Below the pieces are notes generated by a model that did not search any database, had not been told where the DNA came from, and worked only from the letters and a program-made list of their open reading frames with translations. Source: Tubiluchus corallicola (taxonomy: Eukaryota > Priapulida > Priapulimorpha > Priapulimorphida > Tubiluchidae). From it: a stretch of DNA of 64,000 bases. Both the position numbers and the translations under genes were made by a program. Every line of letters starts with the position of its first letter. Positions within the stretch are counted from its first letter, which is position 1. Shown one piece after another: positions 36,101-46,740 of this stretch. The stretch spans positions 247,541-311,540 of the forward strand of contig JAQGDQ010000269.1 of assembly GCA_030141605.1 (NCBI GenBank), written 5' to 3'.

Positions 36101-39100
36101 AGGTTATTTTCATTGTAGCATGAAAGCCATGCAAAAACATTATATGGGGGGAGCTAATAAAACACAATATCAACTGCATAACTAATATGAGTCAGTAAAC
36201 AATCTGCAATACGACAACCTTTCAATTTAACAGAAGAGGCAACCCCATGCATTACACCAGGTTTAGGTTGGAATTTTTGTCAATTGGTGAGAAGGAAATT
36301 TAGCATGTTGTCATTTCTTATACGTAGAAGTATTATGAGTGAACAAGATTTGGCACAAAGTGTACAAATTTTATGTTTGAGCAATAGATATTTTCTATAA
36401 AGTTTTTTTTGATCAAAAAAGGGCAAGATGCTTATCTAGAACATTTCGACAACAAAGCAAAAAACAATTGCCTATTCAATATTTTCTGCAATATTTTCAG
36501 CTCTAATTAGAAACAAAAAGGAAAAATTTGTGCTCAAGCTACCCCTGACACAAGGTAATGATAGTTCAATTGTCAACCAACATCGTTATCAGCAATAAAA
36601 CAGAATTTTGACTACTTTGCAGGAATTGTGCAGGACTTCCGTACTCCAACAGCAAGAAGAGACGATGCAAAAGGCAAAAGAGATTCTTGTGAAAGAAGCC
36701 GAGACGCTCCGCCAGGCAATCGATGATCAGGAACACAACTTGAAGATAGACTTGGAAGCAGACAGGTTGAAAAACGAGGAACGACTCAAACAAGCTTTAG
36801 AGGAAGCTCGCAAAGATCAACAGGTGAATACCTGTATTAGTTATAAGGTGTCTGTGTCATCTTGCCTGCTTATTTTTGACCCTACCTTTTACTTTATTTG
36901 CTCATTTAGCTAATTTATTCCGTTTTATCGTAAACTGCACATCTAGCTATTTTGGTTTGATTTTACTTTTTTATCTGAGAGCATCCCTGAGCTAGGAGAA
37001 CACTCCTGATTTTTTTGTTGTTATGCATCAAGTTTTCTTGGGCATCCATTTTTAATTCAAGTTAATTCAGAAAGACAAAAGGCTAGGGTCACAAAACTGC
37101 AGGGTAGACATGTGGGATAGAGGCATGGACAATGGTATTGTCAGATGGTGAGCTCAGCCAAAGAGATCAAATACACTGGACTTAGGTTATTTTTTGTTTA
37201 ACATTGAATAACTTCAGTAACATAGTATGTAGAGTCACAAAACTTGCATGGAAAACACCTGGAGTAGGGGCTCAGACAGTGGTGTAGGTTCTTTTAATAA
37301 GCTGTTATTTGAGCAAAAAATGTGAAAATTAGGGCAAACTGCTCAGCTGCACATGAGTTAACTACACTGTACCAGGCATAGTCACGTGATAATAATTCAC
37401 ACTGGTAAGTCAAACATGAGAATAATACATGAGTAAACCGTATGGGATTAAAGCGCAGTCAAGTGATAAGCACAATTGCGGGTTTGAATCTGAACTAATT
37501 CGGTCTTCTGTTGTTTTAAGTAACTGGAATTGCTTTCCAAATTCCAGATTAAGATAGGAATGCTTTAAAAAGGAGTTCATTGAGGAGTTCTATGTTAGGT
37601 ACATAGCAGCAGTATTACATTCCTGTGATTTGTACAACTGCTTCAGAACTGACTGATTTCATCTTTAACTGAGTTTAAATTTGACTTATGGTTTCACCTT
37701 TAGAAATATCTAGTCATAATATCTTCATTGAGGAAAGTTTTCACTGAATGATGTTAGCGTACATTGTATTAATTTGACACTTAATTGTAACTCTTAAAGA
37801 CCAACTCAGTAACTGACAATTGAGATGCCACTTTACTTAATGTTTTGAAAAAACATTGACTGCGACAGACACCCGGTCATGACCGGACATTAACATTTCA
37901 CTACAGCAGGGGTGTGGAAACTGCGGCCCGCGAAGAGGTTTGTCAACCCAATGAAAGTGCGGCCCAGCGATGAATTGAGTTGCAAGTATCAGAAAGATAT
38001 TTCTAGCTGAAGTTTGCGATCACAAAGATAGTGTGGTAGTTTTTTTTCCACCAGAACGGATAGCATCAACCCTTACAAGACGGTTGTCATTAAATGTCAC
38101 TGTCGGACATGACGAAATTTAACTTTACTCACTTGGAACACAAAAAAGTGATGTAATCACAGAACACAGCAAACTACCACGAAAGCTACCACTGAAACGC
38201 TCAAATGTGCAAGAAATGTGAAAAGTAATCTGATTGGCTTGTAGGAAGACCAACCAGCCAATCTCTGGGCTTCTATTATTGGACTGGTTGATCATTTTGA
38301 CTTGGTTGTTTTACAAAATAAATTATAAATAAAATTATAAAATAACCAAGTCAAAATGGTCTACCTGCTATTACCAAGAAGACGACTGGGCAGATCAATA
38401 TGAATTTAGCCAGCAAGCTGAAAAAGTGAGGTCGCCCCTGATATGGGGGATTCCTGGATTTTAGTTTCTGCTTAGGCTCAGTAATGCATACCTTGATCAG
38501 TAGCTGTTTGATCATTTTATCAGGTGTAGTATTCTTATAGATCATAACATGGATAAGAAAAAGAGGACGATTGAAGAACATTGAGTGTTTCAAGACAGAT
38601 TAATATGCACTATACTACACAGACTGTGTGATCCACTATACTAATATGCATTGCAATAAAATTACCACTATCTGACATGAAAGTTGAAATCTATGGTTTT
38701 TAATATAAATTTTAATAACTCCTAGAATAGTTTTCCTGAGTGTAGTAGTAATGTGTGCAGATCAGATGCAGAAAAATAGTTATTAGGTCCTACTGTTCTT
38801 GCCTCCTTGACCAAACTGCATGCGGCCCACGGGAATTGCAGGAAAGTTTAATGTGGCCCGGCTAATCAGATAATTTGCACACCCCTGCACCACTACAGCT
38901 AATGAATAGTAATTGAATGATAAAACCAATGACATGATTTGTGTTTTTAGATTACCTGCTTACTAAGCTAAATGAAATCTTATTTGGTGAAACTTATTGC
39001 ACTTATTTTGTTAGCTATTAATAAGTCTTTTCAAAAAAACTTGAATGTTTTTTGAGATGGTCAGTATATTTTTTCGCAGCTGCATATGGAAAATATTCAC

Positions 39101-42100
39101 ATATATCGAATTGTGAAGCTGTAATTCTTTGTATTGATGCCATCTGTGTTTTTGATGAGAAAGCAAAACATGTACAAAGCTTACATGTGTTATACGGAGC
39201 TTCCTCTAATGGTTGAGAATCATTTGGTCGTCCCTTGCTGCCTATTTTGTTATTATAATTGTCTGCATATTTTAACTTCCTTAACAAACATGTCGTACAT
39301 TAGAAGAATTGATGAATTATTGATTGCTCTGATTACAGCTTTTAAAATATTTTATTTAAGGTATACTGTTACCAGGTCCTTCCGCATCTTTAAAGTAAAC
39401 AGCACCAAGTAAACGAATAGTTAAACTAAACATCAGTTTCACCGTCATTCATTACGAGTGACTTCATGAAATATTATGCTGCTTAAACTCTGCTAACATT
39501 TAGTTACTAACTGATTAGTGCTCATAATGTGTTATTTTTATCCTATAACATTGGCATGACAACAATGTTATATTATGTTGACCTCACTGTTAGCATCGAC
39601 CTTGTGATGTGTATATTTATTTGGCTTGTTCCTTGCTTCCTCATCCACTGAATGTAAACTTCCTTGAACTCCAGGAAAAACAATTTTGAAATCTAGCAGA
39701 TGGTGAATGGTGCATTTCTCTGGAGATTCTATTTACATTTGTTTCCTCATGGAGGGGAATTATTATCCCGGAATTTATCCTGAGCGCTCTCTAAGAGCGG
39801 TAGTCATATTTGCATGTTAGTGGACTTGCTGAGTGCCTGTGCTAAGAGCAATGTGACGGCTGTTAGTAACATGAAGTTGCTTGAAAACTTTCAGAAACAG
39901 ATTCTGCTAAAGGTTGTAATGTTCTGTGTGAATTTTTCAAGAGATTTGTATTGGGGTAGTCTTCTACCAGGTGTTCCAAGATGACCAAATTGAGACCCTT
40001 TGAAAAGCAAATGTGCATTGCTAGAAGAATACCCAGTAGTTGCAGAAAGAAAAACAGACAATGCAATGCTTCTGACATATAACTAAATAACTAATAGTAA
40101 AACACAAAAGTACTGTTGCTGCCGATTGTTATTGTTACAATAGAGGATGTAACTAATTACAACCCTGCTTAAAACTAACTGTTTACTGCGTGTCATTATT
40201 CTGAGGCATGAAAATTGAGAATGCTTCTAACTCTTAGAAAGGTAGTATTAGAAACTTTTGCATTCATTGTGCTTTAGAATGATGCGATTCAGACGACAGT
40301 CAATTTTAAGCAGAGTTGTAATTAGTTACAACCTTTATTGTAACAACATTAACATTTAGTAGCAACAGTACTGTTGTTTTTCACTATTGATTGTCTAATT
40401 ATTTGTCAGAAAAAATTCTGAGATGCCTGTTTTCCTTTCAGTCAAGCAGCATTGTTGCAATTGTTGCTGCAGCAAAGTGCCTTTGGTCACTACTGTTTGT
40501 TGTTTGCAGCATTTGACTATGGGCAGTGGGCATTCTAATTGTAACTGCTATTGCTAAGCACTCCAGAAAACACACTAAAATTTAATGCCCATATACTCCA
40601 CTTGGTCTCACCCATCGTAGGCTACCACAGCCTTTTTTCCTACAGCCATTATTATTTTTTAGTAGTTATTGCTTATCATAGTAACTAGTCTATTAGTTAC
40701 AGTCGGTATTTTGTAATGATCACGTCTTGTCATAATAATTGTAATTAGTCTCTTAATTACATTCAGTATTTTGACACATTTTGTAGTACTTTTCGTGGCA
40801 ACTAGTTCATTAGTTACAGTCAGTATTCTGTAACAGTTAATTCTTGTCACTGTAACTAGTTTTTAGTTACCTCTTACGACGATGTTGAAATAATATTTGT
40901 ACCATATTAACAGGTTTATTGTAGTTTTTTCTTACAGTGCATCACTTGACATAACGAGTATGCAGATTCTTGTAAAGCTTTCGACATGTTGTGACATGTT
41001 TTCTCTTGTTTTTTTCAGGAAATATTTTCTGTTGACATGGACAAAGAGCGTGACAAGCGTTGGGAGGCCATCAGCAAGGCACTAATGGAGGAGAGGGATA
41101 ACAGTCGGAAGGCTGTGGAGGCAGCTGTGCAGGAGGAGAGGGAGAGGGGTCGAAAGATGCTCGACAATGAAAGGGTAAGCAAAGTGAAGTGAAGAATTAA
41201 TTATCAGGCAACATGAAGAAAACGAAACATACAAATGATATTACAGTTTTGAAGTTTTGTGAGGCTAAGTCAGTTTCTTCTAATGAAAAGTTAAAAGAAT
41301 TACTGTTTCTTGATGGAATTCTGAGACTATTCTGAGAGCAAAATATTTGTTTCAAGGCTGTAAACATGTTGATAAAATATTTTTTATAATCCACGTCATT
41401 TCCACTGTTGTTATTTACTTTAAACGATCAAAAGAACTCCAAACTTGTCAAGGCAACTCACATCATTTAGATCACATGAGTTGTCAAGAGGAATCTGACC
41501 AGGGTTCTGGTTTTGGCCACTTTGCTTCTACTGTCAAACCCAATCCAGCTTGGCCCCGTGCGAGCATCGCACAGATAGCGGTAAATGACAAACTAACCAG
41601 GGCAAACCGTTAGAGTAGGTAACACATAATACAAGTCATTTAAGATGAAAAGCAGCTCTTTGTTTCTTCAGGATGAATTGTGTATAAAGTTCAAGTAAAG
41701 AAATTACATCAGCTAATAGCATTGATACAGTTTGGAATGATTTTTTCTGCATGTACTAGTGCAGTATTTGATCTATTACTCATCAGTCTTTATACATACA
41801 ATGTGATCTATTCATGTCGGAACATGTTTAATTGGCTTAGTTTCTAGAAGTTATTGAACTTCAACTTGTATCCATGTTTATGTTCGTGTTTATTGTTTAT
41901 GCTTGTAGGAGAAGTTGTTACAAGTAGTTGAAGAGGAAACCTGGCAATCCAGAAAGGCCCTCCATGAGGGAATTAATGAAGAACGAAGAAGAAGTAGGGT
42001 ATGTTGTAATTTATCTCTATTTATACTTGCATAAGTGGTTTCGTTTGGCAGTGTTTATCAACATCTGTTACCCTTAACATTTTATGTTGGGATATCTTAC

Positions 42101-44695
42101 TAAAAAGCACATTGCATTATACTACAAGCATGTTAAAATCCTATAAAATTAACATTCCTTCAAAATTTTGCATAGGTTACTTGGATTGTCTTAATATTTG
42201 CAAGACTGATTCTGACTCTAGAGGGGTCTACACACACAATGATATTGATACTCATATCATAGATATTGTATGTTGATAAGATTATTGAACACCTGGAGGG
42301 GATAAGGAAGCACATTTTCTACTTGCACAATATTATTGTCAATATAATTGTGCATATGTAACCCCTTAAATATTGCCGTAATCGAATACATTCCTGAAAG
42401 CATGGTGCTTCCTTTTTTTGTTGATTAGTTGAACTTACTTGTGATTATGTTCATGACTAATTGTCTTTTGATTTTTAAATCAAGAAATAAGGAAACGTTT
42501 GTAGTACTTGTCTGTTATACAAGAATGAATATTTACGAATGTTTCCAGTCAGATTTGGGAAAGATAAGGCTAGATGAAGAGATAGAGATAAGTTTTATCT
42601 AAATCTGTGAAAGAAGTACAGCAAACATGAGCAGTTAAAGCTCTTCGTCGACTATAAAGTAAATAAATACATAAATAAAAGTCAAAAGTGCTACTACGAA
42701 GAGTATACTTTTAATGCGTAGGAGAGAGTTTTGATATGAGAGAGAAGAAAGAATTAATAACATATGAATGCAGAGCAAGTCGCATACTTTTACACATGCG
42801 TCTGTTTCTTTCAGGCAGCTTTAGAGAGGGCCCTTATAGAAGAGAGGAGGAACAGCAGAGAAGCCATACAACATGCGCTGACCATCGTCCGCAGCAATGT
42901 TCACACCTACATTAGGGACCAGAGAAAGGTATTTAGTCATATTATTCTCACACAATAGTGCACTTATTATTGCACTGGCATTCATTGATATTTTACTGGC
43001 ATTATTGCTTTCAGATAGTTATTTTGAGTTGCATATTTAGAATCAACTGAGTGTGCTCAAAAATACATCAAATATACAAGTGGGATGTATCCAAAGGGCA
43101 CTGTGTTTTGGATATGTTATACCACATCTTAATATTCCCAGTTTTGCACATTTAATGCAGATTTGGGCTCTGGGGTGGAAAATAAGTAATTTATTTGAGT
43201 TTCAAGCATAATTACTTTCTGTACCACTTTAGCAAAATCTGAGTCCAATTCCAAATTAGTTTGGTCAAAAAAATAAAAAAAATCCTATTTAGGGTTAAAT
43301 ATTTTTCATACCACTATAATTTCCTATATCTTATTCTTTAGAGTGCTGCAAAAGTTGTAAACTGTGTAGCAAAGCCTACTTTATTGCTCTGCATTAGTCA
43401 ATCATAAAAATGCAAAAAGCAGGACTAAATTAGAAAGTCTGAAATTTTTGCACTCACTGGAATTCAGACACAAGACCTGCTTTCCAGGCGGCTATAGTAA
43501 TCATTACCCCACAGAAGACTTATTTTTCAGGTTCAGACATGTACACTAGAAACCAGCAGAGATTAACTTATTTTCCTTTTCAAACAACCACAAAATAAAA
43601 AGTTGATTTTCATCTAATAATACACTGATTGCAGTATCACATGCTTGTATTTAATGCCACCTGTTAGCAAAAATGCAAATATTCCACTACTTAAACAATA
43701 CATTGACATGATGACATGTTTTTCTTATAGGCCGATGCTCTACTCCGTCAACGTCACCTGGTCGCTCTAGATGTGTTCCTAGGTGGCGCTAAACAACAAC
43801 TCCAGGTGCTCAGCGACGAGGTTAAGGCAATGGCCGGTATGGAGGATGAGACGACTCTTTTGAAGGATGAAATTGCTGAGTATGAAGCTAAAGCAGAACA
43901 GCTACAGGTATGCAAGTAGGTTGTAATGATCCTGATAATGAGCTGGGTTCAGGTCCTGCCACAAACCATTTCACTACAGAAGGCGGCACACTGCCGCCTA
44001 TATTTTCATGCAAGGAACAGAATGCCTTAGGTGTCAAACTGTGTAAAAAGGAAATAGCAAGGTTATCTTTGTTTATCATATGATCTGGGAACTAAGTTTA
44101 GGTTTTGGTCCTGCTACAACCGTCCAATGTCCAATACAAAATGGACTCTGTCATTCTGGTTATGGTTTACATTGTGATAAATTGTATAACAAGTATTCTG
44201 GTCTTACGTCAGTAACATCACATTTTCTTAATAAGCTAATTTTAACATATACTGTTTACTACTGCCATCTAGGAAGAGGAGAAGGAGTTGTTGCAAAAGC
44301 TTGAAGCAGAAGAAGAACAGTTGGCTGCTTTGGAAAAGCAGAAATTTCAGGAGCGAGAAAAACGGAGCAGTCCTGCAAAAGAGCTGTCTCCAGAAAAAGA
44401 ATCCGCAAAGGAGCCCAATGAACAAGAAGTGAAAGACTCCTCACCGCTGCAAGAAGACTCCACAAACCTCTTTCTAAAAGAAGACACAGTATCGAAGGAA
44501 GAAGACAAAGACGTAGATAGTTTTGAGGAGCGTCAACCGTTACAGCATGCTGAGGGTGATGCCAAACTGGAAGGAACAACAGAACCTGGTAACGTGGAGG
44601 TGATAGATGATGAAATTGTTGGGGAGCGCAGCGAAGAAATTGAGGACGAGCCTCAAGACAGGACGAGCAAGTCGTCTTTAGGGTCTGAAATCTAA
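27094..44695 (+). CDS. CCDC91: CCDC91 (p56), GGA- and AP-1-associated coiled-coil protein, 12 exons
   Basis: Accessory protein of trans-Golgi clathrin sorting; in vertebrates it binds GGA ear domains. Coding exons: 27094-27147 (less certain), 29705-29773, 32469-32574, 33466-33722, 34705-35142, 35703-35882, 36623-36823, 41019-41174, 41909-41998, 42815-42928, 43731-43907 and 44273-44695. Phases agree, giving 754 residues plus TAA. The acidic-aromatic DFEDDFDEFGHFE (about 29-41) corresponds to the FGGFE ear-binding motif near the vertebrate N-terminus. A Gln/Tyr/Pro-rich disordered part follows (about 42-308), then a long coiled coil (309-614) with QLEDMRQAGHNALAMVVEEY and LRQRHLVALDVFLGGAKQQL, closely resembling human CCDC91. 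An extra acidic tail (615-754) goes beyond the roughly 440-residue human protein. Confidence 0.88.
27384..27425 (-). repeat. tRNA-derived SINE fragment, minus strand
   Basis: The reverse strand reads ccaaaagagcggtggttcaa then atcc, a strong B box. It pairs as an inverted copy with 27466-27545. Confidence 0.55.
27466..27545 (+). repeat. tRNA-derived SINE copy
   Basis: A tRNA-like body: ctaatggtcatagagttgaa (D-arm and A-box region) and cgtggttcaaatccaggc (B box and T arm). No acceptor stem closes cleanly, so it is a SINE head or tRNA pseudogene. Confidence 0.55.
28716..28953. mobile_element. hAT-type MITE with 8-bp target duplication
   Basis: CTAATATA flanks the element at 28716-28723 and 28946-28953. 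The inner ends are CAGGGCCCTCAAGTTTTAGC (28736) and, inverted from 28945, CAGGGCCGGGTTATGAACTT. CAGGG ends and an 8-bp duplication are hAT (Charlie-like) traits. Twelve extra bases lie between the left duplication and CAGGG. Related inverted sequence lies at 58725-58880. Confidence 0.7.
29402..29436. repeat. AT microsatellite
   Basis: (AT)n in CCDC91 intron 1. Confidence 0.8.
29705..29773 (+). CDS. CCDC91: CCDC91 exon 2, GGA ear-binding motif
   Basis: Acceptor ttttttccag, donor gtgggt at 29774, 23 codons. It contains PDFEDDFDEFGHFE. Confidence 0.85.
29930..29985 (+). repeat. SINE head fragment
   Basis: ggttgatagctgaagtggct, with agaatatttggca after it, matches ggttgaaagctgaaatggaa and agagcatttggc at 47964-48000. 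Confidence 0.5.
30094..30381 (-). CDS. Unidentified 95-codon ORF, antisense in CCDC91 intron 2
   Basis: ATG at 30381 to stop at 30094. The composition looks coding: aromatic and acidic residues, few repeats, with WYGFLREIYKPLEGGE, DEDLFYKYLYQNEGLPVGLR and ECFFQEDRTY. The protein family is not recognised. A short piece of related coding sequence (LFYKRLYQDEG) is present on the - strand at 56003-56042, so this is probably a fragment of a repeated gene or mobile element. No ribosomal or splice context supports expression. It could be one exon of a longer decayed ORF; the flanks on the same strand have stops in all frames within short distances. Confidence 0.4.
   Translation of the reverse strand: MAISGNFHPTFQQEHYVEKGLTAWYGFLREIYKPLEGGETGPNNDEDLFYKYLYQNEGLPVGLRECFFQEDRTYLEIKPQGNVPTSPLHICPHEW
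32469..32574 (+). CDS. CCDC91: CCDC91 exon 3
   Basis: Acceptor ttttccag, donor gtagca at 32575, phase 0 to 1. It contains SNPWASAFSSQFPGFK. Confidence 0.82.
33466..33722 (+). CDS. CCDC91: CCDC91 exon 4, Gln/Tyr/Gly-rich
   Basis: Acceptor cattcttag, donor gtaata at 33723, phase 1 to 0. It has MYYGGTQHGQQRGSPSAYYG, a low-complexity prion-like stretch, then LDLEKDVLESAQ. Confidence 0.85.
34180..34670. repeat. Possible MITE in CCDC91 intron 4
   Basis: More CpG-rich than its surroundings, with three catctttggtg/gatctttggtg motifs (34357, 34430) and loosely inverted ends (ctatataacccc against ggggttagtttg). Boundaries unclear. Confidence 0.3.
34705..35142 (+). CDS. CCDC91: CCDC91 exon 5, Pro/Ser-rich
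   Basis: Acceptor atttacag, donor gtacat at 35143, 146 codons. It holds the polyproline PPPRPPPPV, a possible SH3 or WW ligand. Confidence 0.88.
35363..35445 (-). repeat. tRNA-derived SINE fragment, minus strand
   Basis: The reverse strand contains ccagttcaaatccagaccac (B box) and upstream gggctgtcatgatcgctggg, like an A box. Confidence 0.5.
35703..35882 (+). CDS. CCDC91: CCDC91 exon 6, coiled coil start
   Basis: Acceptor ggtttgcag, donor gtacgg at 35883, 60 codons. It ends LEDMRQAGHNALAMVVEEYK, the strongest match to vertebrate CCDC91. Confidence 0.92.
36070..36420 (-). mobile_element. LINE 3' end fragment, minus strand
   Basis: The + strand begins gatttgatttgatttgatta, an (AAATC)n tail when read on the - strand, followed by 3' UTR-like sequence. 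The tail type matches CR1/L2-like elements; no ORF remains. Confidence 0.45.
36623..36823 (+). CDS. CCDC91: CCDC91 exon 7, coiled coil
   Basis: Acceptor actttgcag, donor gtgaat at 36824, 67 codons of heptads (KAKEILVKEAETLRQAIDDQ). Confidence 0.9.
37084..37300 (+). repeat. Two diverged direct copies, about 147 bp apart
   Basis: agggtcacaaaactgcaggg at 37084 against agagtcacaaaacttgcatg at 37231, each followed by similar sequence (ggcatggacaatgg against ggctcagacagtgg). Confidence 0.5.
37907..38887. mobile_element. hAT-type non-autonomous element, 981 bp
   Basis: Ends CAGGGGTGTGGAAACTGCGG and, inverted, CAGGGGTGTGCAAATTATCT; GCGGCCC blocks lie near both ends, as in hAT/Charlie elements. CACTACAG flanks it at 37899-37906 and 38891-38898, with three extra bases (cac) before the right copy. 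Internally, cattttgacttggttg at 38293 is inverted at 38345. There is no transposase ORF. Confidence 0.85.
40105..40378. repeat. Fold-back element with arms of about 110 bp
   Basis: Left arm from agtactgttgctgccgattg through gtaactaattacaaccctgc is inverted at the right, running from gcagagttgtaattagttac to gtagcaacagtactgttg, with similarity continuing inward (gcttaaaactaactg against gcttaaaattgactg). Imperfect arms suggest an old MITE. Confidence 0.8.
40681..40880. repeat. 54-60 bp tandem repeat, about 3.3 copies
   Basis: Units start gtaactagtctattagttac (40681), gtaattagtctcttaattac (40741), gcaactagttcattagttac (40798) and gtaactagtttttagttac (40852). Each unit head is itself an imperfect palindrome. 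Confidence 0.8.
41019..41174 (+). CDS. CCDC91: CCDC91 exon 8, coiled coil
   Basis: Acceptor tttttttcag, donor gtaagc at 41175, 52 codons, Glu/Arg-rich helix. Confidence 0.9.
41909..41998 (+). CDS. CCDC91: CCDC91 exon 9, coiled coil
   Basis: Acceptor tgcttgtag, donor gtatgt at 41999, 30 codons (EKLLQVVEEETWQSRKALHE). Confidence 0.88.
42815..42928 (+). CDS. CCDC91: CCDC91 exon 10, coiled coil
   Basis: Acceptor ttctttcag, donor gtattt at 42929, 38 codons; the end TYIRDQRK parallels the vertebrate protein. Confidence 0.9.
43731..43907 (+). CDS. CCDC91: CCDC91 exon 11
   Basis: Acceptor ttcttatag, donor gtatgc at 43908, 59 codons. LRQRHLVALDVFLGGAKQQL matches the conserved C-terminal block. Confidence 0.92.
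43931..44125 (+). repeat. Two SINE-like fragments with B-box-like cores
   Basis: gagctgggttcaggtcctgc with cacaa (43939) and ttaggttttggtcctgctac (44098) resemble one another and gagctagattttggtcatgc at 3325. The first is followed by a GC hairpin (AGGCGGCA 43981-43988, TGCCGCCT 43992-43999). Confidence 0.45.
44273..44695 (+). CDS. CCDC91: CCDC91 last exon 12, acidic tail
   Basis: Acceptor gccatctag, open to TAA at 44693-44695, 140 residues. Glu/Lys/Asp-rich, with SP sites and no close vertebrate counterpart recalled. Confidence 0.88.
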   Translation, partial: EEEKELLQKLEAEEEQLAALEKQKFQEREKRSSPAKELSPEKESAKEPNEQEVKDSSPLQEDSTNLFLKEDTVSKEEDKDVDSFEERQPLQHAEGDAKLEGTTEPGNVEVIDDEIVGERSEEIEDEPQDRTSKSSLGSEI

Positions 44696-45110
44696 TGATG
44701 GATGCTTTTTTTGTAGATGATAGTTTTATAGTATTTTATATAACATTGATGTTATCTGATAGTGTAATGCTCGAGTTAGCTTAAATTAACGTAAGTTGAA
44801 ATTTATTGTGTATAAAAGTATTTTAGTTAGTTAAAATGTCTGATTAAAATGTGTGTTTGATACTGAACTTTTTTCATGTGCAGTCTATTTTGCTTTGTCC
44901 TCTTTGTTTGTAAGCCAATGTCTGCAATGGGTGCGATTTATTCGCTTTTCCGTTTTCCATTTTAAGTGCACTTACAGTTGAATTATCATCATAGCTTCAG
45001 TTTTGTCTCTGAGAATGTATGGATGCATATTCTCTATGACACAAATGACAGAAAGAGAGTTATTGATAGTGTATAATAATTATTACTAACAAATAAAGTT
45101 ATCGATGTTG
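44696..45110 (+). other. CCDC91: 3' UTR of CCDC91
   Basis: AT-rich sequence from the TAA to an AATAAA at 45092. The end is inferred. Confidence 0.55.
45092..45097 (+). promoter_or_regulatory. CCDC91: Poly(A) signal of CCDC91
   Basis: AATAAA about 400 bp after the stop, with T-rich sequence near 45118-45125. Confidence 0.55.
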
Positions 45111-45474
45111 TTTACTAATTTTTTAGAGAAATTGATGTAGAAAAAAGTCCCAGCTAACCATTTTTGGGGAAAACTGGTTGTATTTTGGTGCTAATTTCTT
45201 ACAGTCATTATTTTGGGGAAAATTTTTGTTGTTAATTATTCACTACCGTGTTGTGTGTACAAGTTAGCAAAGGTAGTATAACTAATCTCAGCTGTTTGCA
45301 GGTGCGAATCTTCTCTTTGGATTTAGCGTTGACCCGTAGGATTATGATTCCCGCATTTTCGTTACTTTTAAACATAGACTTATAAAGCAAAATAGTTAAC
45401 TAGCTGATGTAGCTGATGTGTGATCTTATTTATTTACAACCATTAAGCCAAATTTTCTATTGAAAAACAAAACC

Positions 45475-45557
<83 letters not shown>

Positions 45558-45601
45558 TGTGCGTGTGTGTGTGTGTGTGCGTGCATGCATGCGTGTGTGT
45601 G
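45475..45601. repeat. Long GT microsatellite
   Basis: About 125 bp of (GT)n with GCGT and GCATGCATGC interruptions at the right end. Open frames in both directions are products of the repeat. Confidence 0.97.
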
Positions 45602-46299
45602 TATTCAAATCCTCATGTACTTCACAGTTTTGCTGCTTTTCCAATTCGCAACTTAGCTGTACTTTTTGATACGTGGAGAGTTTTTTGAGTAGGTTGTTTT
45701 GGGAGAGATTGCCAGCTTTCATTTTGTTGTCATTCTGGCTAAGTTGTGCATCTGGTCACGCCTGGCCAGGTTTGACCATTGAGAAAGAGCAGCTGAATCT
45801 CGGTCAGGCTCCTCCTGATAACTCCAAAGTGTAGTGTAGTAGTGTGTGGCATGGACAGGGTGTGCGGCTGTAATGAGTCTGAGTTGGTTTCATTGTTAGG
45901 TTTGTTAAATACTAAAATTTGTTGTTTGTCATTGTTACAGACCAGCTTAATTGTTCTCGTTACTGTTGTCATTGTGAGGGGAAAGTTATTTGATGTAGCT
46001 TTATATTTTTATATCTCATTAGTATATTTTCTAATAAGTATACAAATTGTGTTATACAAAATTGTCTTGCTGTCAATTTTAATTATCACAAAAAGATAGT
46101 GCTGGTACGATTTTGCCTTTTACTTATGATAGATTAAGTATTGATTTTGACTATAGATTCTTAATCGATTGTGCTGGAATTGTTTAACGGAAAACAGGAT
46201 GATTTTTCATATACCACCCCATTTTCGAGTCCAATAAAAAGTATACATTTTAGCACAATTAATACTGCAAAGTGTTTCTGATAATTAAAAAATATGTTA

Positions 46300-46740
46300 A
46301 AAACTTAATTAACGGCAGGCGAGTCCAACTATTGATGACATCACGAAGTAACATAATTTTCAACAGCAAAAATATTCCACGAGTGTGTTGCACACGTGTT
46401 TGTGAAATCGAAAATTGAAGTACATGTACAATGCTAGTGTAAGATATTTCGTGTGTTGTACTAAAACTAGGCAAGTTTTAAGATAAAATTTCAAATTTAC
46501 CGCTGTTCTCACGCATGAGCTGTCGAACATGTGTAGTTTGCCGCAAACTAACACATCTGAACTAACAAGTACAGCATCTGTTTTTGTGCAATGCATTTCC
46601 AAAATGCAGATGCTAGTGCCCGTCTAACTAGCAAATGGCGAAATGCGTGTAACAGTGAAGAACTAGTGGTGTGAACGTGAAATTATGTTTGTGCAGTAAT
46701 AATTCCTTCAAGTAAGTCATTTTCGAAAAAATAAATGTTT
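46300..46740 (-). repeat. Dispersed repeat R2, copy B (inverted)
   Basis: Reverse complement of copy A (10030-10490), with the same block order: gaaaatgacttacttgaagg, ctagttcttcactg, catttcgccatttgctag, ctcatgcgtgagaacagc, cttaaaacttgcctag, gttgaaaattatg. Confidence 0.75.

Noticed and set aside
45426-45722. ORFs of Cys-Val or His-Thr repeats on both strands
   Set aside because: They are readings of the GT microsatellite.
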